Positions 1-8,600 of a stretch of 64,000 nucleotides of DNA are shown one piece after another. The notes beneath the pieces are model-generated. The model was not told the DNA's origin and made no database searches. It saw nothing but the letters and a program-made list of their open reading frames with translations. The stretch covers positions 116,970-180,969 of the forward strand of contig NZ_FOJM01000015.1 in NCBI RefSeq assembly GCF_900111825.1, in the 5' to 3' direction. This stretch comes from Pedobacter suwonensis (GTDB lineage: Bacteria; Bacteroidota; Bacteroidia; Sphingobacteriales; Sphingobacteriaceae). Numbering within the stretch: the first letter of the stretch is position 1; every line of letters begins with the position of its first letter. Made by a program: the position numbers and the translations under genes.

Positions 1-1
1 T

Positions 2-112
2 GAAGAGATTTCGGAAGTATTAGGAACCTCTGTAGGGGCATTAAAAGCTTCATTTCACATTGCTGCAAAAAAAATTGAAGCTTTTATTACAAATGATGAA
101 ATAGACTATTAA
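2..112 (+). CDS. RNA polymerase sigma-70 family (ECF) factor, C-terminal fragment
   Basis: Only the last 36 codons are in the window; the gene starts upstream. The visible peptide (EEISEVLGTSVGALKASF, then AAKKIEAF) matches the helix-turn-helix of sigma region 4, which contacts the -35 part of promoters. The frame stays open from the window edge to a TAA at 110-112. The next gene encodes a single-pass membrane protein 33 bases downstream, the usual sigma/anti-sigma arrangement. The assignment to the sigma family is firm for such a short piece; the subgroup cannot be told. Confidence 0.8.
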   Translation, partial: EEISEVLGTSVGALKASFHIAAKKIEAFITNDEIDY

Positions 113-145
113 ACCTTTTCATGATAATTGTATCATATATCTGTG

Positions 146-805
146 ATGACCGAAAATATAGAAAATAACGATTGGATGAATGAAGCTCCTGCACTTGCTG
201 CTCTGGAGAAGCGTAATCCTTTCTCCGTTCCTGATGGATATTTCGAAAATTGTGAAGATGGCGTTTTTTCTGCCATATTTTTAGATGGATTAAAGCAGAA
301 AACAAGTAACAACGATTTTGAAGTTCCGCAGCTGTATTTTGAAGATTTAGCGGAACGCATACAAACCCAAATTACCCTGTCCGAAATACCTGTTGCAGGA
401 AAGGCTTTCACCGTACCTGACAATTATTTCAACACACTGCAAAGCAGAATTACTGACAGAGTTGCTACGTTAGAACCTAAAAAGGAAGCCAAAGTTATTC
501 CTTTATGGAGAAGAAACATGGTTAAATATGTAAGTGCAGCCTGTTTCCTGTTAATGGCCTCTTTTGGTATTTATTTTTATCAGAATAACTCGACATCTGC
601 CAGTTTGCAATTACCGGCAGCAGAAGCAATGGCAAACGAACAGTTATTATATGATATAGACGAAAGTACGATCATTGATCATTTAGAAACGCAAAACACA
701 ACCTCATCTAATATAAAAACAAATTCTGCGTCAGATACAGAAATGGAAAACTACATTCTGAGCAATTTCTCATCATCGGATTTAGCCCAGGAATTAAACA
801 ATTAA
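146..805 (+). CDS. Putative single-pass membrane anti-sigma factor
   Basis: This 219-residue protein has an acidic cytoplasmic N-terminal half, one transmembrane segment at about residues 125-147 (KYVSAACFLLMASFGIYFY) and a short outer tail. The N-terminal half carries three copies of a short motif: FSVPDGYFE, FEVPQLYFE and FTVPDNYFN. I recognise this motif from proteins encoded next to ECF sigma factors in Bacteroidota, but it is not a named domain I can confirm. Position directly after a sigma-factor gene suggests it sequesters that sigma. The start is set at the ATG at 146; an in-frame TTG at 128 also exists but is less likely. The downstream secreted-protein gene follows after 7 bases, so the three genes probably form one operon. 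Confidence 0.65.
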   Translation: MTENIENNDWMNEAPALAALEKRNPFSVPDGYFENCEDGVFSAIFLDGLKQKTSNNDFEVPQLYFEDLAERIQTQITLSEIPVAGKAFTVPDNYFNTLQSRITDRVATLEPKKEAKVIPLWRRNMVKYVSAACFLLMASFGIYFYQNNSTSASLQLPAAEAMANEQLLYDIDESTIIDHLETQNTTSSNIKTNSASDTEMENYILSNFSSSDLAQELNN

Positions 806-812
806 TACAGAA

Positions 813-1253
813 ATGAAGAATTTACTTTTTGTTGCTTTAATGTTTTTGTTGCCCACTACCTTACTGGCACAAAGACCAAGGGGAGAAGAAATAGAATCGC
901 TTAAAATAGCTTTTTTTACTCAAAAGCTGGATTTATCACCAGAAGAGGCTAAGGTTTTTTGGCCAATTTATAATGATATGCAGGCAGAGCTCAATTCTTT
1001 GCACAAAGAACGCATGCAGAAAATGATCTCTTTCAGAAAAGTGGATGAAATTGATAACTTAACGGATGCGCAGGTGCAGAACCTAATTACCAGTGAGTTT
1101 GATTTCAGACAAAGAGAACTGAATCTAAATAAAAAATATTACAACAAATTCAAGTCTTCTTTGCCTATAAAAGTGGTAGGTAAGTTCTACAGGGCGCAGG
1201 AAGGTTTTAAACGTGAGTTGCTTAACAGATACAGGGGCGGGCAAAAGCCTTAA
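813..1253 (+). CDS. Small secreted protein of the sigma/anti-sigma operon
   Basis: The protein has 146 residues with a signal peptide (MKNLLFVALMFLLPTTLLAQ) and a mature part that looks fully helical. The stretch LDLSPEEAKVFWPIY followed by charged helices resembles the helical periplasmic sensors (Spy/CpxP-like, often called sensors of ECF-type sigma factors in Bacteroidota). The role is inferred: it may sense envelope stress or act on the anti-sigma protein encoded 7 bases upstream. There is no metal-binding His/Cys cluster. A strong hairpin follows at 1256-1290. Confidence 0.55.
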   Translation: MKNLLFVALMFLLPTTLLAQRPRGEEIESLKIAFFTQKLDLSPEEAKVFWPIYNDMQAELNSLHKERMQKMISFRKVDEIDNLTDAQVQNLITSEFDFRQRELNLNKKYYNKFKSSLPIKVVGKFYRAQEGFKRELLNRYRGGQKP

Positions 1254-1255
1254 CG

Positions 1256-1290
1256 AAAAAGACTTACAGCAATGTAGGTCTTTTTGTTTT
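1256..1290 (+). terminator. Rho-independent terminator
   Basis: Arms AAAAAGACTTACA and TGTAGGTCTTTTT pair with one G-T wobble around a short loop, followed by a T-rich run. It lies 3 bases after the stop of the secreted-protein gene and ends the sigma-factor operon. Confidence 0.8.
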
Positions 1291-1309
1291 AAAGCACCCT
1301 TCATTTCCG

Positions 1310-1317
1310 TACTTTTG
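1310..1317 (+). promoter_or_regulatory. -7 promoter element TACTTTTG of the aminotransferase gene
   Basis: An exact match to the Bacteroidota -7 consensus TAnnTTTG. Only 4 bases separate it from the ATG at 1322, so transcription would start at or within a few bases of the start codon (leaderless or nearly so). No convincing -33 TTG is seen at the best spacing. Confidence 0.55.
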
Positions 1318-1321
1318 TACC

Positions 1322-2512
1322 ATGCTTACCCAACGTCAGTTGTTTTTACAACACAATGCACAAACCTCTCCAGAGCCCCTGATGCTCGAATTTGTAAGGG
1401 CAAAAGGCATCTACATTTACGATGCACAGGATAAAAAACACATTGATCTTATTGCCGGCATCGGCGTAAGCAATATTGGCCATTGCCACCCTGCTGTAGT
1501 GAAAGCCATTCAAGATCAGGCAGCAACCTATATGCACCTCATGGTTTATGGTGAATATATTCAAACACCCCAGGTTAATTTTGCAAAGGCACTTGCCGAA
1601 ATATTACCGGAAAGTTTAAGCTGCACCTATTTTTTAAACTCTGGAACAGAAGCTGTAGAAGGTGCCATGAAACTGGCTAAACGTTATACCGGCCGCAAAG
1701 GTTTTATTGCCTGTAAAAATGCTTATCATGGCAGTACCCAAGGCGCGGAAAGTTTAATGGAAAGTGATTTTTATTCTGCTGGATACGGTCCTTTCCTACC
1801 GCACGTAAATTTTATTGAACATAATAATCTTGCTGACCTTGAAAAAATCACTTCAGACATTGCTGCTGTTTTTATTGAGCCTATACAAGGTGAAGCCGGA
1901 ATACGTGTTGCACATTTAAGTTATATGCAGGCTTTAAGAGCAAAATGTAACGAAACAGGAACTTTATTGATTTTCGACGAGATACAGTCAGGTTTTGGCC
2001 GCAGTGGCAAAATGTTTGCCTTTGAACATTACCAGATTGTACCAGATGTATTGTTACTGGCAAAAGGAATTGGCGGCGGAATGCCAATAGGCGCTTTTAT
2101 CAGCTCATTAGAGATTATGTCGGTATTATCGCATACGCCAATCCTGGGCCACATGACCACCTTTGGAGGTCATCCGGTTTGCTGTGCTGCCGGCTTAGCG
2201 ACTTTACGCACCCTGGTTGATGATCATATTGTAGAGGAAGTAGAAGAAAAAGGCCAGTTATTTAAACAGCTTTTAAAACATCCGGCTATTAAAGAAATCA
2301 GGGGCAAAGGCTTGATGCTCGCTGTTGAGTTTGAGAATTTCGAACTTAATAAAAAAATTATCGATGCCTGTATTTTAGACGGCGTATTGTCAGACTGGTT
2401 TTTACATTGCAGCAATTCTATGCGGATAGCCCCCCCACTAATTATTACTAAAGAAGAAATTAAAGATGCTTGCGAGACCATCTTAAAAAACATTAACTTA
2501 GTTGCAGGGTAA
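1322..2512 (+). CDS. Class III PLP-dependent aminotransferase
   Basis: This 396-residue enzyme belongs to the acetylornithine/ornithine/4-aminobutyrate aminotransferase family. It shows the substrate-site region YFLNSGTEAVEGAMKLAK, the cofactor aspartate in IFDEIQSGFGRSG, and the PLP-binding lysine in LLAKGIGGGMPIGAF near residue 247. Length is normal for the family. The exact amine substrate cannot be read from sequence, and no arginine or lysine biosynthesis genes are adjacent, so I give no gene symbol. The ATG at 1322 is preferred because the next Met (1382) would remove the conserved N-terminal segment. The response regulator gene starts 58 bases downstream. Confidence 0.88.
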   Translation: MLTQRQLFLQHNAQTSPEPLMLEFVRAKGIYIYDAQDKKHIDLIAGIGVSNIGHCHPAVVKAIQDQAATYMHLMVYGEYIQTPQVNFAKALAEILPESLSCTYFLNSGTEAVEGAMKLAKRYTGRKGFIACKNAYHGSTQGAESLMESDFYSAGYGPFLPHVNFIEHNNLADLEKITSDIAAVFIEPIQGEAGIRVAHLSYMQALRAKCNETGTLLIFDEIQSGFGRSGKMFAFEHYQIVPDVLLLAKGIGGGMPIGAFISSLEIMSVLSHTPILGHMTTFGGHPVCCAAGLATLRTLVDDHIVEEVEEKGQLFKQLLKHPAIKEIRGKGLMLAVEFENFELNKKIIDACILDGVLSDWFLHCSNSMRIAPPLIITKEEIKDACETILKNINLVAG

Positions 2513-2570
2513 ACGCATAGCGCTGAGCGCAAAGTGCATGGCGGTAAAAAATTAAACAAAGTTAGCTGAA

Positions 2571-3248
2571 ATGAATGTATTAATCGTTGAAGATGAAAAA
2601 AGCCTCGCGCTTGAAATGGATGAATTCCTGAGCAAAGAAGGATTTATTGTAGAGCATGCCTGGAAAAAATCTTCTGCTGAAGAAAAGATTTTTGTAAATA
2701 ATTATGATTTCATTTTATTAGACCTGGGCTTGCCTGATGGTGATGGTTTTGATATTTTAAAACAGCTGAAAGCGACTAAAGACCGCGACGATGCTGTAAT
2801 TATTTTAACAGCGCGCAGTGCCGTTGATGACCGGATTAAAGGCCTTGATGAGGGTGCAGACGATTATCTGCCAAAGCCGTTTTCCTTAAATGAACTTTTA
2901 GCACGTATACATGCCATTACGCGTAGAAAACATAAATTAGAAAAAAACGAGGTAAACATCCACAACTTTTTGCTCAATATTCAGAACAGAACAGTTTCTT
3001 ATGGCGACGAAAGATTAAACCTCACCAAAAAAGAGTTCGAAATATTTAACTATCTGGTGTTGAACAAAAATCGTGTAGTATCGAGAATGAGTTTAACGGA
3101 ACATGTTTGGGGCGATATTTTAGAGGTCAACTCTGACTCAAACTTCGTGGATGTACATGTTAAAAACTTACGAAAAAAACTCGCCGGGGTTACGCCAATA
3201 GATTGGTTTGAAACGGTAAGAAGTATTGGTTATAGAATCAATTGCTAG
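2571..3248 (+). CDS. OmpR/PhoB-family response regulator
   Basis: The protein has 225 residues: a receiver domain (about 1-118) and a winged-helix DNA-binding domain (about 128-223). The phospho-accepting aspartate is D51 in DFILLDLGLPDGDGF. The acidic pair ED (7-8), the T/S of ILTARS and the lysine of DDYLPKPF complete the receiver active site. The C-terminal domain carries the typical LTKKEFEIFNYL and NFVDVHVKNLRKKL helices. It precedes a histidine kinase gene on the same strand, so they form a cognate pair. The signal and the regulon are not visible from the sequence. Confidence 0.93.
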   Translation: MNVLIVEDEKSLALEMDEFLSKEGFIVEHAWKKSSAEEKIFVNNYDFILLDLGLPDGDGFDILKQLKATKDRDDAVIILTARSAVDDRIKGLDEGADDYLPKPFSLNELLARIHAITRRKHKLEKNEVNIHNFLLNIQNRTVSYGDERLNLTKKEFEIFNYLVLNKNRVVSRMSLTEHVWGDILEVNSDSNFVDVHVKNLRKKLAGVTPIDWFETVRSIGYRINC

Positions 3249-3356
3249 TGAGCTTTAGGGTTGGGCGTATGGCGCAGGGCGTCAATTAACCAATTAGCCA
3301 GTTCACCCAACCAAAATGACACCTCATCCATCTTACATAAACCATCATCCATCTAA

Positions 3357-4667
3357 ATGAAGCTACAGGTTAAGTTTTCTTTATATAATGCCGTAACGAA
3401 GGTTGCCATCATTCTGGTATTAGGTGCTATCATTTTATTTTCATTAGATAGACTGGCTTACAACCAGCTTGATAACCGTTTGATTAAAAAAAAGAACAAA
3501 ATCATCAAACACCTTAATGACAATGAAATCGACAGCCTTTTAAATAAAGAACAATCATTTACTGATTATAATATTTTGAAGGAAGAATTTATTGTATTAA
3601 CGGTTCTTCCCGACAATCAAAAGGATTCGACAGCAAAGGTATTTACGGAAAAAAGAGAGATTGAAGGTGATATTGAAGTATACCGCATTTTAAATTATAA
3701 ATTCTCTTATCACAAAAACTGGTATAACCTAGAGATTGGTGAAACCATGACAGCACTTCAGTCTATCAAAAATTCGATCCGTTTTTATATGCTGATCGTA
3801 CTTGTGGCTGCATTGCTGATTACATTGATAGCCGATTACACTTTTTCTAACTTTTTACTCAAACCGTTTTATCGGATTATTGATAAAAAGATTAACCTTG
3901 TTGATGATCCCAGCCATTATAATTACCAGAACATCCCAACCAGCACCAGTGATTTTAAAATCCTTGACAACAGCATAAACTCTTTAATGCGAAAAATAAA
4001 TACACTTTTTGCCTTAGAAAAGCAGTTTATCGCCAATGTTTCGCATGAGTTGCTCACCCCTATTTCGATTTTAAGTACACGATTTGAAAATATGCTTAAT
4101 ACACCGGATATTCCCGTTGAGCATGAAAATAAAATATACGCCTCATTAAAAACCCTGAACCGCTTAAAGCTGATTATCAACAGTCTGCTACTCATTTCAA
4201 AAGTTGAAAACAATCAGTACCTAAAAACGGAAGAAATCAGCCTTAACCAAGAAATTGATGATATACATGAGGATCTGGAAGATCGGATAGCGGACAAAAA
4301 CATTAGTTACAGTGCCCGCCTTTCAAAAGATTTTCATTTTACAGGAAACAAGGCACTGATACATACGCTTTTAATCAACATCATCAACAATGCCATTAAA
4401 TACAACGTTGATAATGGAACGATTACCATAACTGATAAAACTGAAAGTGACAGATATATCCTCACCATCAGCGATACCGGAACAGGTATGAGCAAAGAAC
4501 TGGTAGAAAATGCTTTTGATCGTTTTAAAAGAGGAAATTCAGAAGAAAATGGATTTGGCCTGGGCCTGGCCATTGTACAAAGTATTGCCCGGTTCCATAA
4601 AATAGATGTTGATATCAAATCCGAAGAACAAAAAGGCACCAACATTTCCCTATCCTTTTCAATATAA
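3357..4667 (+). CDS. Sensor histidine kinase
   Basis: The protein has 436 residues with two transmembrane segments (about 12-30 and 143-163) flanking a periplasmic sensor region of about 110 residues. The H-box is FIANVSHELLTPISIL with the phospho-accepting His near residue 230. The N-box is NIINNAIKYN, G1 is ISDTGTGMS, the F-box is AFDRFKRG and G2 is GFGLGLAIV. All kinase motifs are intact. A short linker follows the second membrane segment. Kinase and response regulator are separated by 108 bases of repeat-like spacer, so they may be transcribed together. The ligand is unknown. Confidence 0.93.
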   Translation: MKLQVKFSLYNAVTKVAIILVLGAIILFSLDRLAYNQLDNRLIKKKNKIIKHLNDNEIDSLLNKEQSFTDYNILKEEFIVLTVLPDNQKDSTAKVFTEKREIEGDIEVYRILNYKFSYHKNWYNLEIGETMTALQSIKNSIRFYMLIVLVAALLITLIADYTFSNFLLKPFYRIIDKKINLVDDPSHYNYQNIPTSTSDFKILDNSINSLMRKINTLFALEKQFIANVSHELLTPISILSTRFENMLNTPDIPVEHENKIYASLKTLNRLKLIINSLLLISKVENNQYLKTEEISLNQEIDDIHEDLEDRIADKNISYSARLSKDFHFTGNKALIHTLLINIINNAIKYNVDNGTITITDKTESDRYILTISDTGTGMSKELVENAFDRFKRGNSEENGFGLGLAIVQSIARFHKIDVDIKSEEQKGTNISLSFSI

Positions 4668-4701
4668 GACTTTATTGATCAAATTATTTAACCAAATAAA
4701 A

Positions 4702-4709
4702 TACGTTTG
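4702..4709 (+). promoter_or_regulatory. -7 promoter element TACGTTTG of the lipoprotein gene
   Basis: Matches TAnnTTTG. The nearest upstream TTG (4675-4677) is 24 bases away, longer than the preferred spacing. It would give a leader of about 100 bases for the lipoprotein gene at 4813. Confidence 0.4.
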
Positions 4710-4812
4710 TATTGCCTGACTTTAAAACCAGCGGTACCCTGCAAACGGTATAAAATTTTGGCAGGGGCTTTGCTTAGTGTTAAGTCATTTTTAATAAGCA
4801 AAACGTATTGTA

Positions 4813-5286
4813 ATGAAAAACATTATCCCCATACTAGGAGCCGCCACTTTATTGATGGCATCATGCCAGGGCGGAACAGCCAAAAAAACACAGGCCAAAA
4901 TAGATTCCACTATAGTAGCCAATGCAGCCGTGACAACTGATCCGGTTCAGTGTTACCAATACATTAAAAACCGTGATACCGCTACCCTATCGTTAAAAAC
5001 AGTAGATAATAAATTGACAGGTACGCTAGGCTATAATTTATACGAAAAAGATAAAAATGCGGGTACGGTAGCCGGTATTATCAAAGGTGATACCATCATT
5101 GCGAATTACACCTTTCAATCTGAAGGCAAAACATCGGTAAGAGACGTAGCCTTTTTGAAAAAGGGTAATCAGCTAACAGAGGGATTTGGTGATGTACAGG
5201 AAGTAAATGGAGAAAGCAAGTTTAAAGATCTGAGCAAACTAAAGTTTGATGGATCGATGACTTTCGAAAAAATTGATTGTAAATAA
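4813..5286 (+). CDS. Hypothetical lipoprotein
   Basis: A 157-residue protein with a lipoprotein signal peptide; the lipobox is LMASC with the acylated Cys at residue 18. The mature part (PVQCYQYIKNRDTATLSLK, then KLTGTLGYNLYEKDKNAGTVAGI) looks like a beta-rich envelope protein, with the typical threonine/lysine linker after the cysteine. I do not recognise a functional family. Two further cysteines lie near the ends of the mature domain and could form a disulphide. It is transcribed alone, upstream of a convergent gene on the other strand. Confidence 0.7.
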   Translation: MKNIIPILGAATLLMASCQGGTAKKTQAKIDSTIVANAAVTTDPVQCYQYIKNRDTATLSLKTVDNKLTGTLGYNLYEKDKNAGTVAGIIKGDTIIANYTFQSEGKTSVRDVAFLKKGNQLTEGFGDVQEVNGESKFKDLSKLKFDGSMTFEKIDCK

Positions 5287-5311
5287 TACTTCGTCATCTT
5301 CATTCAAAGGT

Positions 5312-5390
5312 TGTCATTTCGACTGCAGCGGAGAAATCTGTTGTCTGGTACCATAGATTTCTCTACTTCGCCGCAATTCGCTCGAAACGA
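5312..5390. repeat. REP-like intergenic palindrome (GAGAAATCT family)
   Basis: An imperfect inverted repeat lies between the convergent lipoprotein and rluA-type genes. Inner arms are GAGAAATCT (5331-5339) and AGATTTCTC (5355-5363); outer arms around TTTCGACTGCAGCG and the CGCTCGAAA side pair partially. Related text occurs at 20199-20290 and 49773-49822, always between genes. Confidence 0.6.
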
Positions 5391-5458
5391 GGGTAACTCC
5401 AAAGAAATTATTAAATAATTATCCCAGGAAGTAATGAATTACTTATCCTGGCATTGAA

Positions 5459-6145
5459 CTATAAATCCTCAAATCTTTCCCAAAATCCGTCAATCGGTAG
5501 TTTGGCAAATATGTTTACCGGTTCCTTTTTTACGGGGTGTATAAACTGTAATCTACGGGCATGCAGGCAAATACTTCCCTTTCTGCTTCCTCGTGGATAA
5601 CCATATTTGTTATCACCCATAATCGGACAACCCATTGAGGATAGCTGAACCCTAATCTGGTGTGAGCGGCCTGTTAAAGGATCAACTTCCAAAAGATAAT
5701 AATCGCCTACTTTAGCTTTTACTTTATATGAAAGCTCGGCACGTTGACTGCCCGTAACCTCTGTGTTATAATAAGAAACCACGTTTTTTTGTGGATTTTT
5801 AACCAGCCAGTGTACCAATGTAGCCGATTCTTTCTCCGGCTTATTCTTCACTACAGCCCAATACGTTTTCTTTACCTCCCTGTTTTTGAATACGGCATTC
5901 ATACGTTCTAAAGCCTTACTCGTTTTAGCAAATAAAATTACGCCGCTCACTGGTCGGTCTAAACGGTGTACTACCCCTAAAAAAGCACCATTTGGTTTAT
6001 TGTATTTTTTAGCGATATACTTTTTTACCTGCTCGTCCAATGGCTCGTCGCCAGTTTCATCAACCTGCACAATATCACCTGCTCTTTTATTAATAGCGAT
6101 TAAATGATTGTCTTCAAAAAGGATGTCGTTATCGGTAATTGGCAT
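5459..6145 (-). CDS. RluA-family pseudouridine synthase
   Basis: This 228-residue enzyme isomerises uridine to pseudouridine in RNA. It has the signature HRLDRPVSG at residues 60-68 with the catalytic Asp at 63, and the later family motifs LTGRSHQIRVQL and GDNKYG. No N-terminal S4 domain is present, so it is a minimal catalytic domain. The exact RNA target (rRNA or tRNA) cannot be told. It lies 156 bases downstream of panB on the same strand, with a repeat-rich spacer between them. Confidence 0.92.
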   Translation of the reverse strand: MPITDNDILFEDNHLIAINKRAGDIVQVDETGDEPLDEQVKKYIAKKYNKPNGAFLGVVHRLDRPVSGVILFAKTSKALERMNAVFKNREVKKTYWAVVKNKPEKESATLVHWLVKNPQKNVVSYYNTEVTGSQRAELSYKVKAKVGDYYLLEVDPLTGRSHQIRVQLSSMGCPIMGDNKYGYPRGSRKGSICLHARRLQFIHPVKKEPVNIFAKLPIDGFWERFEDL

Positions 6146-6301
6146 CGGTTAGTTCATTGGTACATCCGTCATTAGTTTATTTGATAAAGCAAATCGGCTA
6201 ATGCGAAAGTTTATTGGTTAATCATTTAGCTGCTAATTATTGATGGTTGGACGGTTATCTGCGCCTTAAAAAACGCCAAACTCAAAACGCCAAACTCCAA
6301 C

Positions 6302-7117
6302 TTAATACTGTTCTTTTTCGTTCGGGAAATCATTTCCTTTTACATCGCGGATGTAAGACTGCGCTGCACCTAAAATTTCATCGTAAAGATTAATATATTG
6401 GCGTAAAAAGCGTGGTTTAAATCCTTTGGTTAAACCAATCATATCATTTACCACCAAAACCTGTCCGTCGCAGTCTGGTCCGGCACCAATGCCAATAGTT
6501 GGAATATGTAGACTTTCTGTAACTTCTTTACCTAGTGCAGCAGGGATTTTTTCCAATACAATGGCAAAACAACCCGCAGCCTGCAAAGCCAAAACATCGG
6601 TTTTCAACTTATTAGCCTCCTCTTCTTCCTTTGCACGAACGGTATAGGTTCCAAATTTATAAATAGACTGGGGGGTTAAACCCAGGTGCCCCATGACAGG
6701 AATTCCTGCCGTAATAATTCGTTGAACAGATTCGATAATTTCTTCTCCGCCTTCCAGTTTAACACCATGAGCACCTGATTCTTTCATAATCCTGATCGCT
6801 GAATTCAAAGCTTCCTTTGAATTTCCCTGATAAGAGCCAAAAGGTAAATCAACCACAACAAACGCTCGTTTAACGGCTCTGATTACCGATGCAGCGTGGT
6901 AAATCATCTGATCTAACGTGATGGGCAAAGTTGTTTCATGACCAGCCATTACATTTGACGCAGAATCGCCAACCAATAAAACGTCCAATCCTGCATCATC
7001 CAAAATGGTTGCCATCGAATAATCGTAAGCCGTAAGCATTGATATTTTTTCACCACGCTCTTTCATTTCCTGTAAAATATGCGTGGTAACGCGTTTGATT
7101 TCTTTATGTACCGACAT
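6302..7117 (-). CDS. panB: 3-methyl-2-oxobutanoate hydroxymethyltransferase
   Basis: This cytosolic enzyme transfers a hydroxymethyl group from 5,10-methylene-tetrahydrofolate to 2-oxoisovalerate, giving ketopantoate, the first committed step of pantothenate and CoA synthesis. The 271-residue length is typical. Visible motifs are LTAYDYSMA, LLVGDSASNV and DLPFGSYQ (metal-binding Asp residues), the GVKLEGG motif, and FAIVLEKIPA with the catalytic Glu. No other pantothenate gene is adjacent. A -7 element TACTTTTG lies at 7137-7144, about 20 bases ahead of the ATG, so the leader is very short. Confidence 0.96.
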   Translation of the reverse strand: MSVHKEIKRVTTHILQEMKERGEKISMLTAYDYSMATILDDAGLDVLLVGDSASNVMAGHETTLPITLDQMIYHAASVIRAVKRAFVVVDLPFGSYQGNSKEALNSAIRIMKESGAHGVKLEGGEEIIESVQRIITAGIPVMGHLGLTPQSIYKFGTYTVRAKEEEEANKLKTDVLALQAAGCFAIVLEKIPAALGKEVTESLHIPTIGIGAGPDCDGQVLVVNDMIGLTKGFKPRFLRQYINLYDEILGAAQSYIRDVKGNDFPNEKEQY

Positions 7118-7136
7118 GGGATTTGTTTTGTGTTGC

Positions 7137-7144
7137 CAAAAGTA
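7137..7144 (-). promoter_or_regulatory. -7 promoter element of panB
   Basis: On the minus strand this reads TACTTTTG, an exact TAnnTTTG match, ending 19 bases before the panB ATG. The -33 part is weak. Confidence 0.5.
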
Positions 7145-7297
7145 TTGTTTTTTCTTTAATTAAGCTGAAAGACGAAAGGTAAAAGACCAAAGCAATCTCA
7201 GACTAAAATCATTTTTCATACTGATGTGGCTTTAATCTTTTTGCTTTAAGCTTCTGCCTTATTTCATTTTTCTCTTTAGATTTCCAATCTAAAATTC

Positions 7298-7305
7298 TAT
7301 CTTTG
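7298..7305 (+). promoter_or_regulatory. -7 promoter element of carA
   Basis: TATCTTTG is an exact TAnnTTTG match, with TTTAG at the approximate -33 position. It predicts a transcript start near 7311 and a leader of about 110 bases before carA, unusually long compared with the other promoters here. Confidence 0.6.
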
Positions 7306-7314
7306 TACCCCGAA

Positions 7315-7431
7315 ATGGACGGGATATCTTCATCTTTTTTTGTACTCTGCAACTACGGTTTTAATGCCGAAAGCCATTCTTTTTTCAACTCTTTTTTAAA
7401 TCAAAATCCATATTGTAATTACCATGACTAA
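7315..7431 (+). CDS. Possible 38-codon upstream ORF overlapping the carA start
   Basis: An ATG at 7315, 9 bases after the carA -7 element, opens a frame of 38 codons. It runs the full leader and stops with TAA at 7429-7431, overlapping the carA ATG (7424) by 8 bases in another frame. The peptide starts MDGISSSFFVL and is rich in Phe, Ser and Asn. Placement fits a leader peptide or a translationally coupled upstream ORF, but there is no homology to judge by and the frame could be open by chance. Confidence 0.3.
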   Translation: MDGISSSFFVLCNYGFNAESHSFFNSFLNQNPYCNYHD

Positions 7432-8536
7432 CTACACCAAGTTACCTGCGATTTTATTACTGGCCGATGGCACGGTTTTTTACGGCAAAGCGGCCGGGAA
7501 AATTGGAACTACTACCGGCGAAATTTGTTTTAATACCGGGATGACAGGTTACCAGGAAATTTTCACCGATCCAAGTTACTTTGGACAGATAATGGTTACC
7601 ACAAATGCACATATTGGTAATTATGGTATCCACAAAGATGAAATCGAATCGGGATCAATCAAAATTGCTGGTTTGGTTTGTAAAAATTACAATATCATTT
7701 ACAGCCGTAAAGAAGCTACCGAATCTATTCAGGATTATTTTCAGAACGATAACCTGGTTGCTATTGCAGATATCGATACACGTGCATTGGTGCGCCATAT
7801 CAGAGACAAAGGTGCCATGAATGCGATTATTTCTTCAGAAATCACTGATTTGGAAGAATTAAAACAAAAATTAGCTGAAGTACCTTCAATGGAAGGTTTA
7901 GAGCTTTCTTCTAAAGTAAGCACCAGCGAACCATACTTTTATGGCAATCCTGAGGCGAGCTTGAAAGTAGCAGCACTTGATTTAGGCATCAAGAAAAACA
8001 TTTTGCGCAGCTTTGAAAACCGCGACATCTATGTTCAGGTTTTTCCGGCTAAAACCACTTTTGCCGAAATGGAAAAATTTAGCCCTGATGGTTACTTTAT
8101 TTCAAACGGCCCCGGCGATCCTTCGGTAATGCCTTATGCAGTGGAAACGATCAAAGAAATTTTAGCAGTTGACAAGCCATTATTCGGAATCTGTTTAGGT
8201 CACCAACTATTGGCCGAAGCTAACGGTATCGGCACCATGAAAATGTTTAATGGTCACCGTGGCTTAAACCATCCGGTTAAAAACATCATCAAAAACCACT
8301 GCGAGGTTACCTCACAGAACCATGGTTTTGGTGTAATACCTGATGAAGTTAGAAACTCTGACAAGGTAGAAATTACACATGTTAACTTAAACGATAAATC
8401 AATTGAGGGCATCCGTGTTAAAGGCAAAAAAGCATTCTCGGTTCAATATCACCCAGAATCTTCTCCAGGTCCACACGATTCACGTTACTTATTTGATGAT
8501 TTTGTTGAGGTAATGAAAGGTGAATTAGCCTGGTAA
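7424..8536 (+). CDS. carA: Carbamoyl-phosphate synthase small (glutaminase) subunit
   Basis: This 370-residue subunit hydrolyses glutamine and passes ammonia to CarB, which makes carbamoyl phosphate for arginine and pyrimidines. The N-terminal CarA domain (about 1-140) is followed by a class I glutamine amidotransferase domain. That domain contains ISNGPGDP, the nucleophile Cys in FGICLGHQLL near residue 257, and the His/Glu pair in QYHPESSPGPHDS. All catalytic residues are present. carB is not in the window, so the two subunits are encoded apart. A terminator follows at once. Confidence 0.97.
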   Translation: MTNYTKLPAILLLADGTVFYGKAAGKIGTTTGEICFNTGMTGYQEIFTDPSYFGQIMVTTNAHIGNYGIHKDEIESGSIKIAGLVCKNYNIIYSRKEATESIQDYFQNDNLVAIADIDTRALVRHIRDKGAMNAIISSEITDLEELKQKLAEVPSMEGLELSSKVSTSEPYFYGNPEASLKVAALDLGIKKNILRSFENRDIYVQVFPAKTTFAEMEKFSPDGYFISNGPGDPSVMPYAVETIKEILAVDKPLFGICLGHQLLAEANGIGTMKMFNGHRGLNHPVKNIIKNHCEVTSQNHGFGVIPDEVRNSDKVEITHVNLNDKSIEGIRVKGKKAFSVQYHPESSPGPHDSRYLFDDFVEVMKGELAW

Positions 8537-8561
8537 AAAATTATTTTTTATATAAAGTATT

Positions 8562-8600
8562 AAAACACTGCTCATTTCTATTGGCAGTGTTTTTTTTATT
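8562..8600 (+). terminator. Rho-independent terminator of carA
   Basis: Arms AAAACACTGC and GCAGTGTTTT enclose a 12-base loop and are followed by a run of T. It lies 25 bases after the carA stop. Confidence 0.85.

Noticed and set aside
1213..1434. Open frame spanning the end of the secreted-protein gene and start of the aminotransferase
   Set aside because: It crosses a terminator and two real genes in another frame; a shadow.
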